Shown here piece by piece: positions 56,883-64,000 of a stretch of 64,000 nt of DNA; the first letter of the stretch is position 1; the number at the start of each line of letters is the position of its first letter. The DNA lies in NCBI RefSeq assembly GCF_020539485.1, contig NZ_JACDXU010000001.1, positions 682,001 to 746,000 of the forward strand, written 5' to 3'. The notes beneath the pieces are model-generated. The model was not told the origin of the DNA. It worked only from the letters and a program-made list of their open reading frames with translations, and made no database searches. Both the position numbers and the translations under genes were made by a program. The stretch comes from Fulverythrobacter ferritrahens (GTDB lineage: Bacteria > Pseudomonadota > Alphaproteobacteria > Sphingomonadales > Sphingomonadaceae).

Positions 56883-57770
56883 ATGATCGAAGCTCAGATG
56901 CTGGAACGGATTCGTACGGGGAAGGGCTTCATTGCCGCGCTTGACCAGAGCGGCGGCTCCACTCCCAAGGCGCTCAAGGGCTATGGCATCGAAGATGGCG
57001 CATGGTCCTCGGATGAGGAGATGTTCGGTCTCATTCACCAGATGCGGGTGCGGATCATTACTTCGCCCGCCTTTACCGGTGAGAAAGTGCTCGGCGCGAT
57101 TCTGTTCGAGCGCACGATGGACGGTCAGGCTGACGGCAAGCCGGTTCCGACCCTGCTGCGAGAGCGCAATGTGGTGCCGTTCCTGAAGGTCGACAAGGGC
57201 CTGGAAGACGAGGGTGACGGCGTTCAGATGATGAAGCCGATGCCGGGGCTCGACGATCTTCTCGCGCGAGCGAAGGCTCTGGGCGTAGTCGGCACCAAGA
57301 TGCGCAGCGTCATCAATGCCGCGAATCCCGCCGGGATTGCGGCCAATGTGGCTCAGCAGTTCCAATTCGGAGCGCAAATCTGGAATGCCGGGCTGATCCC
57401 GATTCTGGAGCCGGAGTACAATATCAAGAGCGCTGACCGCGCCGAGGGTGAAACGCTCTTGCGCGACGAGATACTCAAGCAGCTCGACGCCATGCCCGAG
57501 GGGCAGGTGGTGATGCTCAAGCTTTCGATCCCCGTCGTGGCGAACCACTACAAGGCGCTGGTCGATCATCCGGCGGTTGCGCGGGTTGTGGCGCTTTCGG
57601 GTGGGTACACTCGCCCGGATGCCTGCGCCGAACTGGTGAAGAACAGCGGCATGATTGCCAGCTTCAGCCGTGCGCTGCTGGAAGATCTGCGCGCGGGGAT
57701 GAGCGATGCGGAATTCGACGCCGCGCTCGCCAGCGCGATTGACGAAATCTACCGCGCGTCGATCACCTAA
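56883..57770 (+). CDS. Class I fructose-bisphosphate aldolase
   Basis: 295 residues. IAALDQSGGSTPKAL, FPAFTGEKVLGAI-like sequence, and the Schiff-base lysine region VVMLKLSIPVVANHYK mark the bacterial class I aldolase (fda-type). The conserved LEPEYNIKSADR also belongs to this class. AGGAGG precedes the ATG. Uses a lysine, not zinc, in catalysis, and thus differs from the class II enzymes common in Proteobacteria. Last gene of the run. Confidence 0.92.
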   Translation: MIEAQMLERIRTGKGFIAALDQSGGSTPKALKGYGIEDGAWSSDEEMFGLIHQMRVRIITSPAFTGEKVLGAILFERTMDGQADGKPVPTLLRERNVVPFLKVDKGLEDEGDGVQMMKPMPGLDDLLARAKALGVVGTKMRSVINAANPAGIAANVAQQFQFGAQIWNAGLIPILEPEYNIKSADRAEGETLLRDEILKQLDAMPEGQVVMLKLSIPVVANHYKALVDHPAVARVVALSGGYTRPDACAELVKNSGMIASFSRALLEDLRAGMSDAEFDAALASAIDEIYRASIT

Positions 57771-58174
57771 TTCCCGCCTTCGAAACCGAAGCGGTATTCC
57801 GCGGGCACCGGCTCCTGGCCGGTGACCCGTTCGGGGCTGACGGAGGTCAGGCTGAGCGGCGTGCCATGCGTGGCGAAGGGCTCGCCCAGCGTCAGCGGTG
57901 ATGTTTCGCGCCAGCCTTCACCCTCGATACGGGTGACGAGGATCACCCGGCCAGCCCAGACGCAGCGTGCATTCATCGGGCAGCGGCTGTCTTCCGCCAC
58001 TTCCATGGGCGTAACTGTGAGCTTGCCCACCATGACCGGCTGACCGAGCGCCACTTGCGAACCGGAGGGCAGGGCCGGGGCGGCGCTGGTGACAGGCGCG
58101 TCCTGAGCGGGAATGCAGCCCCCAAGGGTGATCACGGAAAGGAGCAGGGCTACATGCTTCATCGAGTGCTTCAT
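57767..58174 (-). CDS. Small lipoprotein of unknown function
   Basis: About 135 residues. The lipobox ITLGGC gives Cys20 as lipidation site after the signal MKHSMKHVALLLS. The mature part has VALGQPVMVGKLTVTPMEVAEDSRCPMNARCVWAGRVILVTRIEGEGW, a pattern (two cysteines in SRCPxxxxCxWAG) seen in small conserved secreted proteins. No function assigned. It converges on fba with a four-base overlap. Start could also be ATG at 58162. Confidence 0.78.
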   Translation of the reverse strand: MKHSMKHVALLLSVITLGGCIPAQDAPVTSAAPALPSGSQVALGQPVMVGKLTVTPMEVAEDSRCPMNARCVWAGRVILVTRIEGEGWRETSPLTLGEPFATHGTPLSLTSVSPERVTGQEPVPAEYRFGFEGGN

Positions 58175-58240
58175 GCCGGCAGCAGATGAACCGTGCCGGA
58201 ACGCTTGGCTAGTCCCTCCGGAAAATCTACAGGCGCAGAC

Positions 58241-58882
58241 ATGACCGCCGAAACACTCGCCTGCCAGCTTTACCTGATCTCGCCGCTCGACGTCGGAGGG
58301 GATTTCCCGTCGCGCCTTGCCAATGCGCTGGATGCCGGGCCCGTGGCCGCGTTCCAGTTCCGCGTGAAGGGCGTGGACGAACATGAGGCAGCCCGCCTGG
58401 CAGAGCCCCTGCAGCGCATCTGTGCGGAACGGGACGTGGCCTTCATCGTCAATGACAGCATCTCTCTGGCGAAGCGAATCAAGGCCGATGGCGTACACCT
58501 CGGCCAGTCCGACGGCACGGTGAAGGAAGCGCGCGACCGGCTGGGCCGGGAGGCGCAGATCGGCGTGACCTGCCATGCAAGCCGCCATCTGGCGATGGAA
58601 GCCGGCGAGGAGGGGGCGGATTACGTGGCCTTCGGTGCCTTCTTTCCCACGACCACCAAGGAAACCGAATATCGCGCGGAGCCGGAACTGCTGACCTGGT
58701 GGTCGGCCCTGTTTGAAATTCCCTGCGTCGCCATTGGAGGCATCACGCCGGACAATTGCGATGCGCTGATCGAGGCGGGTGCGGATTTCCTCGCCGTGTC
58801 AGGCGCGGTGTGGAATGGCGACGAGGCTGCGGCGGTGCGGGCCTTTGCCGAAAAACTTACTTCGGTGTCGCGCCAATCCTGA
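58241..58882 (+). CDS. thiE: Thiamine phosphate synthase
   Basis: 213 residues. Joins HMP-PP and HET-P to make thiamine phosphate. QFRVKGVDEHEAARLAEPLQ, FIVNDSISLAKRIKADGVHLGQSDG, IGVTCHASRHLAMEAGEEGADYVAFGAFFPTTTKE and IGGITPDNCDALIEAGADFLAVSGAVW match ThiE. No thiamine riboswitch is visible in the short 66-bp spacer. Confidence 0.94.
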   Translation: MTAETLACQLYLISPLDVGGDFPSRLANALDAGPVAAFQFRVKGVDEHEAARLAEPLQRICAERDVAFIVNDSISLAKRIKADGVHLGQSDGTVKEARDRLGREAQIGVTCHASRHLAMEAGEEGADYVAFGAFFPTTTKETEYRAEPELLTWWSALFEIPCVAIGGITPDNCDALIEAGADFLAVSGAVWNGDEAAAVRAFAEKLTSVSRQS

Positions 58883-59237
58883 TGCAGCGCAGACCGGTCG
58901 GCTCCCCCTTCTCGTCCAGCTTGCGCAGATAGCGTTCGCCTTTGACTTCGTAGCGACTGCCCTTGCGCGGGCCGCTGGTCATCGAAACCAGGTCCCCCAC
59001 GCGCAGATAGGTTCCGGTCTTGCCGTCGGCGAAATAGGCTGAGCCATTGGTGATGGCGAAGCCTTCCTCAGGTGCCGGCTTCCCGCGACTGGTGGAGGCG
59101 TCGCCTGGCAATTCGCAGGCATAGGTGCCGCGTTCCAGGGTTGAAAGACGGCCGCCATCATTCGCCCGCGCGGGAAGCGCGGTGGCCATGCCGAGGGCCA
59201 TTGCGGCCATGCCGATCAATCCGAACGCCTGCTTCAT
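58857..59237 (-). CDS. Secreted protein of unknown function
   Basis: 126 residues with a signal peptide (KQAFGLIGMAAMALGMATALPARA). The mature part has STLERGTYACELPGDASTSRGKPAPEEGFAITNGSAYF and a repeat-like KGSRYEVKGERYLRKLDEKGE, with two cysteines. No family recognised. It is convergent with thiE and overlaps its end by 26 bases. GGAAAGTGGAG precedes the ATG. Confidence 0.8.
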   Translation of the reverse strand: MKQAFGLIGMAAMALGMATALPARANDGGRLSTLERGTYACELPGDASTSRGKPAPEEGFAITNGSAYFADGKTGTYLRVGDLVSMTSGPRKGSRYEVKGERYLRKLDEKGEPTGLRCIRIGATPK

Positions 59238-59406
59238 GGCTCCACTTTCCGGGGCGGCGGCTAGCATGAGTGGCGGAGATGCGCCAGAGCCGTGCGACGC
59301 TTCTCCGGGAAAGGCGTGGCCGCAGCTTGCCGAAGCGCGCATCACACGCTAGGGCGCGCGCTCACGTATATTTGCATCGCTCTTTGCAATTGGAAAGCTG
59401 AACCCC

Positions 59407-59970
59407 ATGAAAATCAGTGGCGTGGATATCCGCCCGGGCAACATCCTCGAATATGAGGGCGGCATCTGGAAGGTCGCGAAGATCCAGCATACCCAACCCG
59501 GCAAGGGCGGGGCCTTCATGCAGGTCGAGATGAAGAACCTCATCGATGGCCGCAAGACCAATGTCCGTTTCCGCAGCGCCGACACGGTGGAGCGCGTGCG
59601 GCTCGACACCAAGGATTTCCAGTTCCTCTACGAGGATGGCGATCAGCTGGTTTTCATGGACAAGGATACCTACGACCAGATCACGCTGCCTTCGGACCTG
59701 CTGGGCGATGCCCGCGCATTTCTGACCGATGGCATGGATGTGGTGCTCGAACTTTATGACGAGCGTCCGATTTCCGTTCAGCTTCCCGAACAGGTCGAAG
59801 CTCTAATCGTGGAAGCCGACGCCGTGGTGAAGGGGCAGACCGCCAGCTCCAGCTACAAGCCTGCTGTGCTTGAAAACGGTGTCCGGGTGATGGTGCCGCC
59901 GCATATCGAAAGCGGCACCCGCATCGTGGTGGATGTCTATGCTCGCGAATATGTGAAAAAGGCTGACTGA
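59407..59970 (+). CDS. efp: Elongation factor P
   Basis: 187 residues. Rescues ribosomes stalled on polyproline. Three domains in order: [43 protein letters not shown] with the lysine of the modified tip loop (QPGKGGA), then [28 protein letters not shown] and [21 protein letters not shown]. Start ATG at 59407 begins the family sequence. Normal length. Confidence 0.98.
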   Translation: MKISGVDIRPGNILEYEGGIWKVAKIQHTQPGKGGAFMQVEMKNLIDGRKTNVRFRSADTVERVRLDTKDFQFLYEDGDQLVFMDKDTYDQITLPSDLLGDARAFLTDGMDVVLELYDERPISVQLPEQVEALIVEADAVVKGQTASSSYKPAVLENGVRVMVPPHIESGTRIVVDVYAREYVKKAD

Positions 59971-59972
59971 CC

Positions 59973-60401
59973 ATGAAGAAACCGCTCCTTCTCGTTACTG
60001 CTGCCGCCGCTCTTATCGCCACGGTGGCCCCCGCTGTTCACGCTGCGGAAAAGGAAGGGGCGGCCAAACCCGCTCCGGCAAAGATGACTGCGGAACAGCA
60101 GGCTGACCTTCAGCGTTCGGCCATGATCTTCCGCCTGTTCAACAGTGCCTTCACGTCCAAGGAGGTGCAGCAGCCGGTGAAGGCCAAGCTGCTTACCTGC
60201 CTCTATGGCAATTCCCTGGGCAATATCAGCGTGGCCACTGGTCGCGCGATCAAGGAAAACGGGCTGGACGAGAAGAAGATGCAGGATGTCTACCGCGCGG
60301 CGGCAGGCGTATGCGGCATCGCGTTCAAGCCGGTCGACGGGGCAGCGGCAAAGCCCGCTCCGAAATCGAGCGGCAATAATTCGAGCGGCGAGGGCCGCTG
60401 A
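59973..60401 (+). CDS. Secreted protein of unknown function, after efp
   Basis: 142 residues. A signal peptide (KKPLLLVTAAAALIATVAPAVHA) precedes an Ala/Lys/Pro-rich segment and a helical core (EQQADLQRSAMIFRLFNSAFTSKEVQQPVKAKLLTCLYGNSLGNISVATGRAIKENGL) with two cysteines. The C-terminus is Ser/Asn-rich. Not recognised. It begins two bases after the efp stop, so the two are cotranscribed. Confidence 0.8.
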   Translation: MKKPLLLVTAAAALIATVAPAVHAAEKEGAAKPAPAKMTAEQQADLQRSAMIFRLFNSAFTSKEVQQPVKAKLLTCLYGNSLGNISVATGRAIKENGLDEKKMQDVYRAAAGVCGIAFKPVDGAAAKPAPKSSGNNSSGEGR

Positions 60402-60459
60402 CACATTCGCGCATTGGAGGGCCAGCGGCGCTCCGGTGCCGTAATAAGGGAATACTTCC

Positions 60460-61278
60460 ATGGCAGTTTCTGGCCTCATTCGCGTGATGGAACGCGCCGC
60501 CCGCAAGGCGGGTGGGCGTTTGCGTCGCGATTTCGGCGAGGTCGAGCACCTGCAGGTCAGCCGCAAGGGCCCGGCGGACTTCGTGTCCAAGGCAGACCTT
60601 GCGGCTGAGCGCACGCTTTATGACGAACTGCGGCAGGCCCGCCCCGATTGGGGCTTCCTGCTGGAAGAAAGCGGCGAGATCGATCCCAATCCCGATCAGC
60701 CGCGCTGGATCATCGATCCGCTGGATGGCACGTCCAACTTCCTGCACGGCATTCCCCATTTCGCGATTTCCATCGCGGTGCAGGAACCCAAGCTTGACGG
60801 CTCAGGCTGGGGCGATGTCGTGGCGGGGCTGGTCTATCAGCCGATCACGGATCAGACCTTCTGGGCCGAGAAGAGCCGGGGCGCCTGGCTGCATGACGCG
60901 CGTCTGCGCGTTTCAGCGCGCCGACATCTGTCGGAATCGCTGATCGCGACGGGGGTTCCTTATCACGCCCATGGCGACTTCAACGAATGGACCCGTATTT
61001 TCGCGGCCATCGGCCCGCAGGTGGCCGGTATCCGCCGGTTCGGTTCCGCCTCGCTCGACCTTGCATGGGTCGCAGCAGGGCGCTTCGACGGATTCTGGGA
61101 AAGCGATCTGGCGCCGTGGGATACGGCCGCAGGCTGTCTGCTGGTGCGCGAAGCGGGCGGTTTCGTGACCGATTATCGCGGCCGTTCGGAAGCGATCTGC
61201 GACAAACAGGTGATCGCCGGCAACGATCCGCTCCATTCGCGTCTGCACAAGCTGGTGGCAGGCGCCATCAAGGGCTGA
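60460..61278 (+). CDS. suhB: Inositol monophosphatase family protein (SuhB)
   Basis: 272 residues. Mg-dependent phosphatase. FLLEESGEI gives the first metal site; WIIDPLDGTSNFLHGIPHFAIS is the DPLDGT motif; WDTAAGCLLVREAGG the second metal-binding Asp. In bacteria SuhB also takes part in rRNA antitermination. Start ATG at 60460. Confidence 0.93.
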   Translation: MAVSGLIRVMERAARKAGGRLRRDFGEVEHLQVSRKGPADFVSKADLAAERTLYDELRQARPDWGFLLEESGEIDPNPDQPRWIIDPLDGTSNFLHGIPHFAISIAVQEPKLDGSGWGDVVAGLVYQPITDQTFWAEKSRGAWLHDARLRVSARRHLSESLIATGVPYHAHGDFNEWTRIFAAIGPQVAGIRRFGSASLDLAWVAAGRFDGFWESDLAPWDTAAGCLLVREAGGFVTDYRGRSEAICDKQVIAGNDPLHSRLHKLVAGAIKG

Positions 61279-61380
61279 CGGAGGGCGCGGCCATCCGCGG
61301 TCGCGCCGAAACTTCCGGACAGAATTTTCGACTGCGCTTGAACCTGATGCCAGTGCCCGCTAAGCGCGGCGGGCGCAGGA

Positions 61381-61464
61381 GCCCCTGTGGCGGAATGGTA
61401 GACGCGAACGACTCAAAATCGTTTGTAGAAATACGTGCCCGTTCGAGTCGGGCCAGGGGCACCA
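61381..61464 (+). tRNA. tRNA-Leu (anticodon CAA)
   Basis: An 84-base class II tRNA. Acceptor stem GCCCCTG/CAGGGGC, D arm TGGCGGAATGGTAGACGC, anticodon stem AACGA/TCGTT with loop CTCAAAA (CAA), long variable arm and T loop CGTTCGAGTCG. The CCA end is encoded. Confidence 0.95.
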
Positions 61465-61528
61465 ACCTGCGGATTGGCAGGCGCATTATGGGTTCGTTTG
61501 GCTGTAAAGCCTTGCTACGATCCCGGCG

Positions 61529-63322
61529 ATGATTGCCATTCCTTCGCTTCATGCATTCGCCACCATCGTCCTTACCATCGGTATGTTCGTTGCCTTCGCG
61601 CGTGGCCGGATGCCTGCGGAAATCGTTTCGCTCCTCACGATCGCGCTGATCGCGGTCGGTCTGTATTTCTATCCCCTGCCGCACAGCCAGCCGACCGACG
61701 GGTTGCGTCTCGCCTTCTCCGGATTCGGTCATTATGCGCTGATCACCATTTGCTCGCTGATGATCATGGGCCGCGGCCTGGTGACAACCGGCGCGCTCGA
61801 TCCGGCGGCACGCCTGCTTGGGCGGGTCTGGAAGGTCAATCACCAGTTGGGCATGCTGGTTTCCCTGCTGCTGGCCTTCCTGCTGTCGATGTTCGTCAAC
61901 GATACGCCGGTGCTGGTGCTTTTGCTGCCGATCTTCGTCCAGCTTGCCGCAAACGGCGCGATGCCTGCATCGAAAACCCTGATGCCGCTGAATGCCGCCG
62001 TACTTATCGGCGGCATGGCCACGACTATCGGCACCTCCACCAATCTGCTGGTGGTCTCCATCGCCCGGGATCTGGGCATGCCGCAGATGAATGTGTTCCA
62101 CTTTACCCCCATCGTGCTGATGGCGGCCATGGTGGCGCTGCCCTATCTGTGGCTGGTGATGCCGCGTCTGCTGCCCGATCACAGCAGGGAGCCAAGCTTC
62201 GAACCGCGCCGCTTTTCCGCGCTGCTGCGGGTGCCTGCAGGCAGCGAATTGCATGGCAAGACAGTGGAACAGGTCAGTTCCCGACTGCCGGCCGGCTTCC
62301 TGTTCGATGGCGGATTCACCGGGCCGATAGAGGCCGGGCAGCGGCTCGGCGTGTCAGGCACGCATGAGGCGCTGGAAGAGGCTGTGCGCCTGCTGAAAGG
62401 GCAGGCTGCACCGGGCTGGGTGGTCGACCGTATCGAACGCAAGGCCAAGGCCGAGGGCGAAGATATCGTGGTAATGGAAATGGCAGTGACCGCCGATTCC
62501 CGCCTGATCGGTCGCACGCTCGCTACTTCCGGCATCGCCGATCTCTACAGCACCGCCGTCCTGGGCGTTCACAAGCCGCGCCGGGCATTGGGCACTCTGC
62601 CCGTGAGGGGCGGAGAAGCGGTGATCGGGGAAGGCGATGTGCTGCTGGCCATGGGGCTTGCCGGCGATCTTCAGGACTTCGCCCGGAACGACGCTTTGCT
62701 GATTCTCGATGGCGCGCGCGAAGTCCCCCGGCGGTCCAAGGCGCTGATCGCGCTGGCGATCATGCTGGGGGCGGTCGGCTGCGCTTCCATCGGCCTGTTG
62801 CCGATCGCCATCTCGGCGCTGGCCGGGGCGATCCTGATGTTCATCACTGGCTGCGTGAAGTTTGACCGGGTGGGAAGGGCCTTGTCGGCCAAGGTCATCG
62901 TGCTGGTCGCGGCCAGTATCGCGGTGGGCCAGCTGGTGCTGGAAAGCGGTGCGGCGGGATGGCTGGGCCAGACGATGGCGCTCGGCCTACAGCATCTGCC
63001 CGCCGCTGCGGTACTGGCAGCCGTCATGCTGTTCGTCACCGTGCTTACAAATTTCGCTTCAAACGCCACGGCCGCAACCATCGGTACGCCGATTGCCTTC
63101 AGCGTCGGCAGCGAGCTGGGATTGCCGCAAGAGCCCCTGATCCTGGCGGTGCTGTTCGGCTGTAATCTCTGTTACGCCACGCCGATTGCCTATCAGACCA
63201 ATCTGCTGATCATGGGCGAGGGGAACTATACGTTCGGCGATTATATCCGCACCGGGGTTCCGCTGGTGCTGCTGATGGTGTGTACTCTCTCCGTCCTGCT
63301 CGTCTTCAGTTACGGAATGTGA
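61529..63322 (+). CDS. SLC13-family transporter with RCK_C (TrkA-C) domains
   Basis: 597 residues. Two membrane halves of about five to six helices each flank a soluble middle (about 220-405) with TrkA-C-like modules (VVMEMAVTADSRLIGRTLATSGIADLY, EAVIGEGDVLLAMG). Loop signatures are FVNDTPVLVLLLPI in the first half and TNFASNATAATIGTPIA in the second. The family moves sulfate, di/tricarboxylates or other anions using sodium. The substrate cannot be told. The ribosome site is weak. Confidence 0.88.
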   Translation: MIAIPSLHAFATIVLTIGMFVAFARGRMPAEIVSLLTIALIAVGLYFYPLPHSQPTDGLRLAFSGFGHYALITICSLMIMGRGLVTTGALDPAARLLGRVWKVNHQLGMLVSLLLAFLLSMFVNDTPVLVLLLPIFVQLAANGAMPASKTLMPLNAAVLIGGMATTIGTSTNLLVVSIARDLGMPQMNVFHFTPIVLMAAMVALPYLWLVMPRLLPDHSREPSFEPRRFSALLRVPAGSELHGKTVEQVSSRLPAGFLFDGGFTGPIEAGQRLGVSGTHEALEEAVRLLKGQAAPGWVVDRIERKAKAEGEDIVVMEMAVTADSRLIGRTLATSGIADLYSTAVLGVHKPRRALGTLPVRGGEAVIGEGDVLLAMGLAGDLQDFARNDALLILDGAREVPRRSKALIALAIMLGAVGCASIGLLPIAISALAGAILMFITGCVKFDRVGRALSAKVIVLVAASIAVGQLVLESGAAGWLGQTMALGLQHLPAAAVLAAVMLFVTVLTNFASNATAATIGTPIAFSVGSELGLPQEPLILAVLFGCNLCYATPIAYQTNLLIMGEGNYTFGDYIRTGVPLVLLMVCTLSVLLVFSYGM

Positions 63323-63431
63323 CCTGAAACGGACTTTTTTGAGCGCTTGCCGCATCGCGGCGGCATGATAGGCTCCCCCCATCGCGACTCCTGCCCGGTA
63401 GAGGCAGGGGCGCTGGGATTGAGGGGGACAT

Positions 63432-64000
63432 ATGCCGGGAAAAGCCTATCCCGACGTGCAGCTCTATCGTTATGATTGGGGCAGGCTGAACGAAGCCGCC
63501 ATCGGATCTGCCATCGATAATGTGGCGATGAAGGGCCCGCAATGCGCCTCGCCGATCGATCTCTCACTGGCCGGAAGGACGATGCAGATCGTCACCGATG
63601 CGGATGGGCCCAATGCCGGGCCGACATTGTCGTACCGCTTCCTTACCGGCACTCGCCTGATCCTGTCGGAGAATGGCGGGGATGGCATGAATGCCGGTTA
63701 TGCCGCGCTTTCGCTGGAGCATTTCACGTTCTTCGCCCATCTCATCCCCGGCACTTTGCGGGGTTATGCGGTCGTGGTGGACAATCGGACCGGCCTCGTC
63801 ACCGCCTTCGAATTGTGGTTCGCCGGGCAGGAGGCCAAGCGCGAGGTGAGCCGCGCGGTGTGGCAGGGCTATCTGTTCGATAAGGGCAGGGATGCGCCGT
63901 CCCACCGTCATCGCTCGACCAACCGGATGGAAGGCAAGGGGCTCTACTGGAAAAGTGATACGGGCGAGGAAACGCTCGAATTCTATCCTTCCATTTCCTA
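63432..64000 (+). CDS. MoaF-like protein, 3' end outside the window
   Basis: At least 189 residues, cut off at the window edge. The ATG at 63432 has GAGGGGGAC in good position. The sequence resembles the MoaF family (tentatively molybdenum-cofactor biosynthesis F-like): TLSYRFLTG, LEHFTFFAHLIPGTLRGYAVVVDNRTGLVTAFELWFAG and STNRMEGKGLYWKSDTGEETLEFYPS. No signal peptide seen. Assignment is from resemblance only. Confidence 0.6.
   Translation, partial: MPGKAYPDVQLYRYDWGRLNEAAIGSAIDNVAMKGPQCASPIDLSLAGRTMQIVTDADGPNAGPTLSYRFLTGTRLILSENGGDGMNAGYAALSLEHFTFFAHLIPGTLRGYAVVVDNRTGLVTAFELWFAGQEAKREVSRAVWQGYLFDKGRDAPSHRHRSTNRMEGKGLYWKSDTGEETLEFYPSIS

Noticed and set aside
58175..58240. Thiamine riboswitch ahead of thiE
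   Set aside because: The spacer is only 66 bases and lacks the TPP-box elements.

Overview
The window reads as a continuous piece of an alphaproteobacterial chromosome, most likely from the order Sphingomonadales (Novosphingobium/Sphingobium/Erythrobacter type). The evidence is the high GC, the dense coding with many 1-4 base stop/start overlaps, the alphaproteobacterial family set (DUF2842, ZapA plus a small coiled-coil partner, RppH, fused KorA/KorB, BamD) and dispersed inverted repeats of the kind seen in sphingomonads. The genus assignment is an inference from protein style. I see no rRNA, CRISPR array, prophage, integrase or insertion sequence; apart from repeats and a few accessory clusters this is core genome.

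Layout. 1-8.5 kb: ferredoxin-NADP reductase, a tandem pair of GGDEF-EAL-PilZ cyclic-di-GMP proteins, and lepA. 8.6-11.4 kb: an accessory TetR / O-methyltransferase / CmcJ-NvfI-type oxygenase group. 11.4-16.4 kb: bamD, recN, an odd small membrane protein, ligA. 16.5-21 kb: an MFS permease, a VOC protein, and a minus-strand SDR / subclass B3 metallo-beta-lactamase / prmA operon. 21.2-23.8 kb: sdhC-sdhD-sdhA with a terminator and no sdhB. 23.9-25.6 kb: a probable nitric-oxide response module (Rrf2 regulator, palindromic operator, group III truncated haemoglobin, membrane protein, YeaR-like DUF1971 protein). 25.7-29.8 kb: a cyclophilin, an L-lactate dehydrogenase-type flavoenzyme, and a BlaI/BlaR1-like pair preceded by a TACATATGTA operator. 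29.8-30.7 kb: a repeat-filled gene-free stretch. 30.7-38.3 kb: a secreted protein, a YpfJ-type metallopeptidase, bdhA, guaB, an RsmB-like methyltransferase, a TPR protein behind a 15-bp minisatellite, rppH and an esterase. 38.5-41.5 kb: korA-korB. 41.5-46.3 kb: a PAP2 phosphatase, a DUF457 protein, photolyase and Cfa. 46.3-52.3 kb: an SDR, purF, tRNA-Pro, thyA, tRNA-Asp, DUF2842, fau, 6S RNA, zapA and its small partner. 52.5-57.8 kb: tkt-gap-pgk-class I fba, a central carbon operon. 57.8-64 kb: thiE, efp, suhB, tRNA-Leu, an SLC13 transporter and a truncated MoaF-like gene at the edge.

How the genes work together. Most of the window is central metabolism and maintenance: lower glycolysis/pentose phosphate (tkt, gap, pgk, fba), the TCA cycle (sdh, kor), nucleotide synthesis (guaB, purF, thyA, fau), DNA repair (recN, ligA, phr) and translation (lepA, efp, prmA, three tRNAs). 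The parts most worth following up are the three small regulated modules (the oxygenase/methyltransferase pair, the NO module, the BlaI/BlaR1 pair whose sensor domain is replaced by a proline-rich region) and the B3 metallo-beta-lactamase embedded upstream of prmA.
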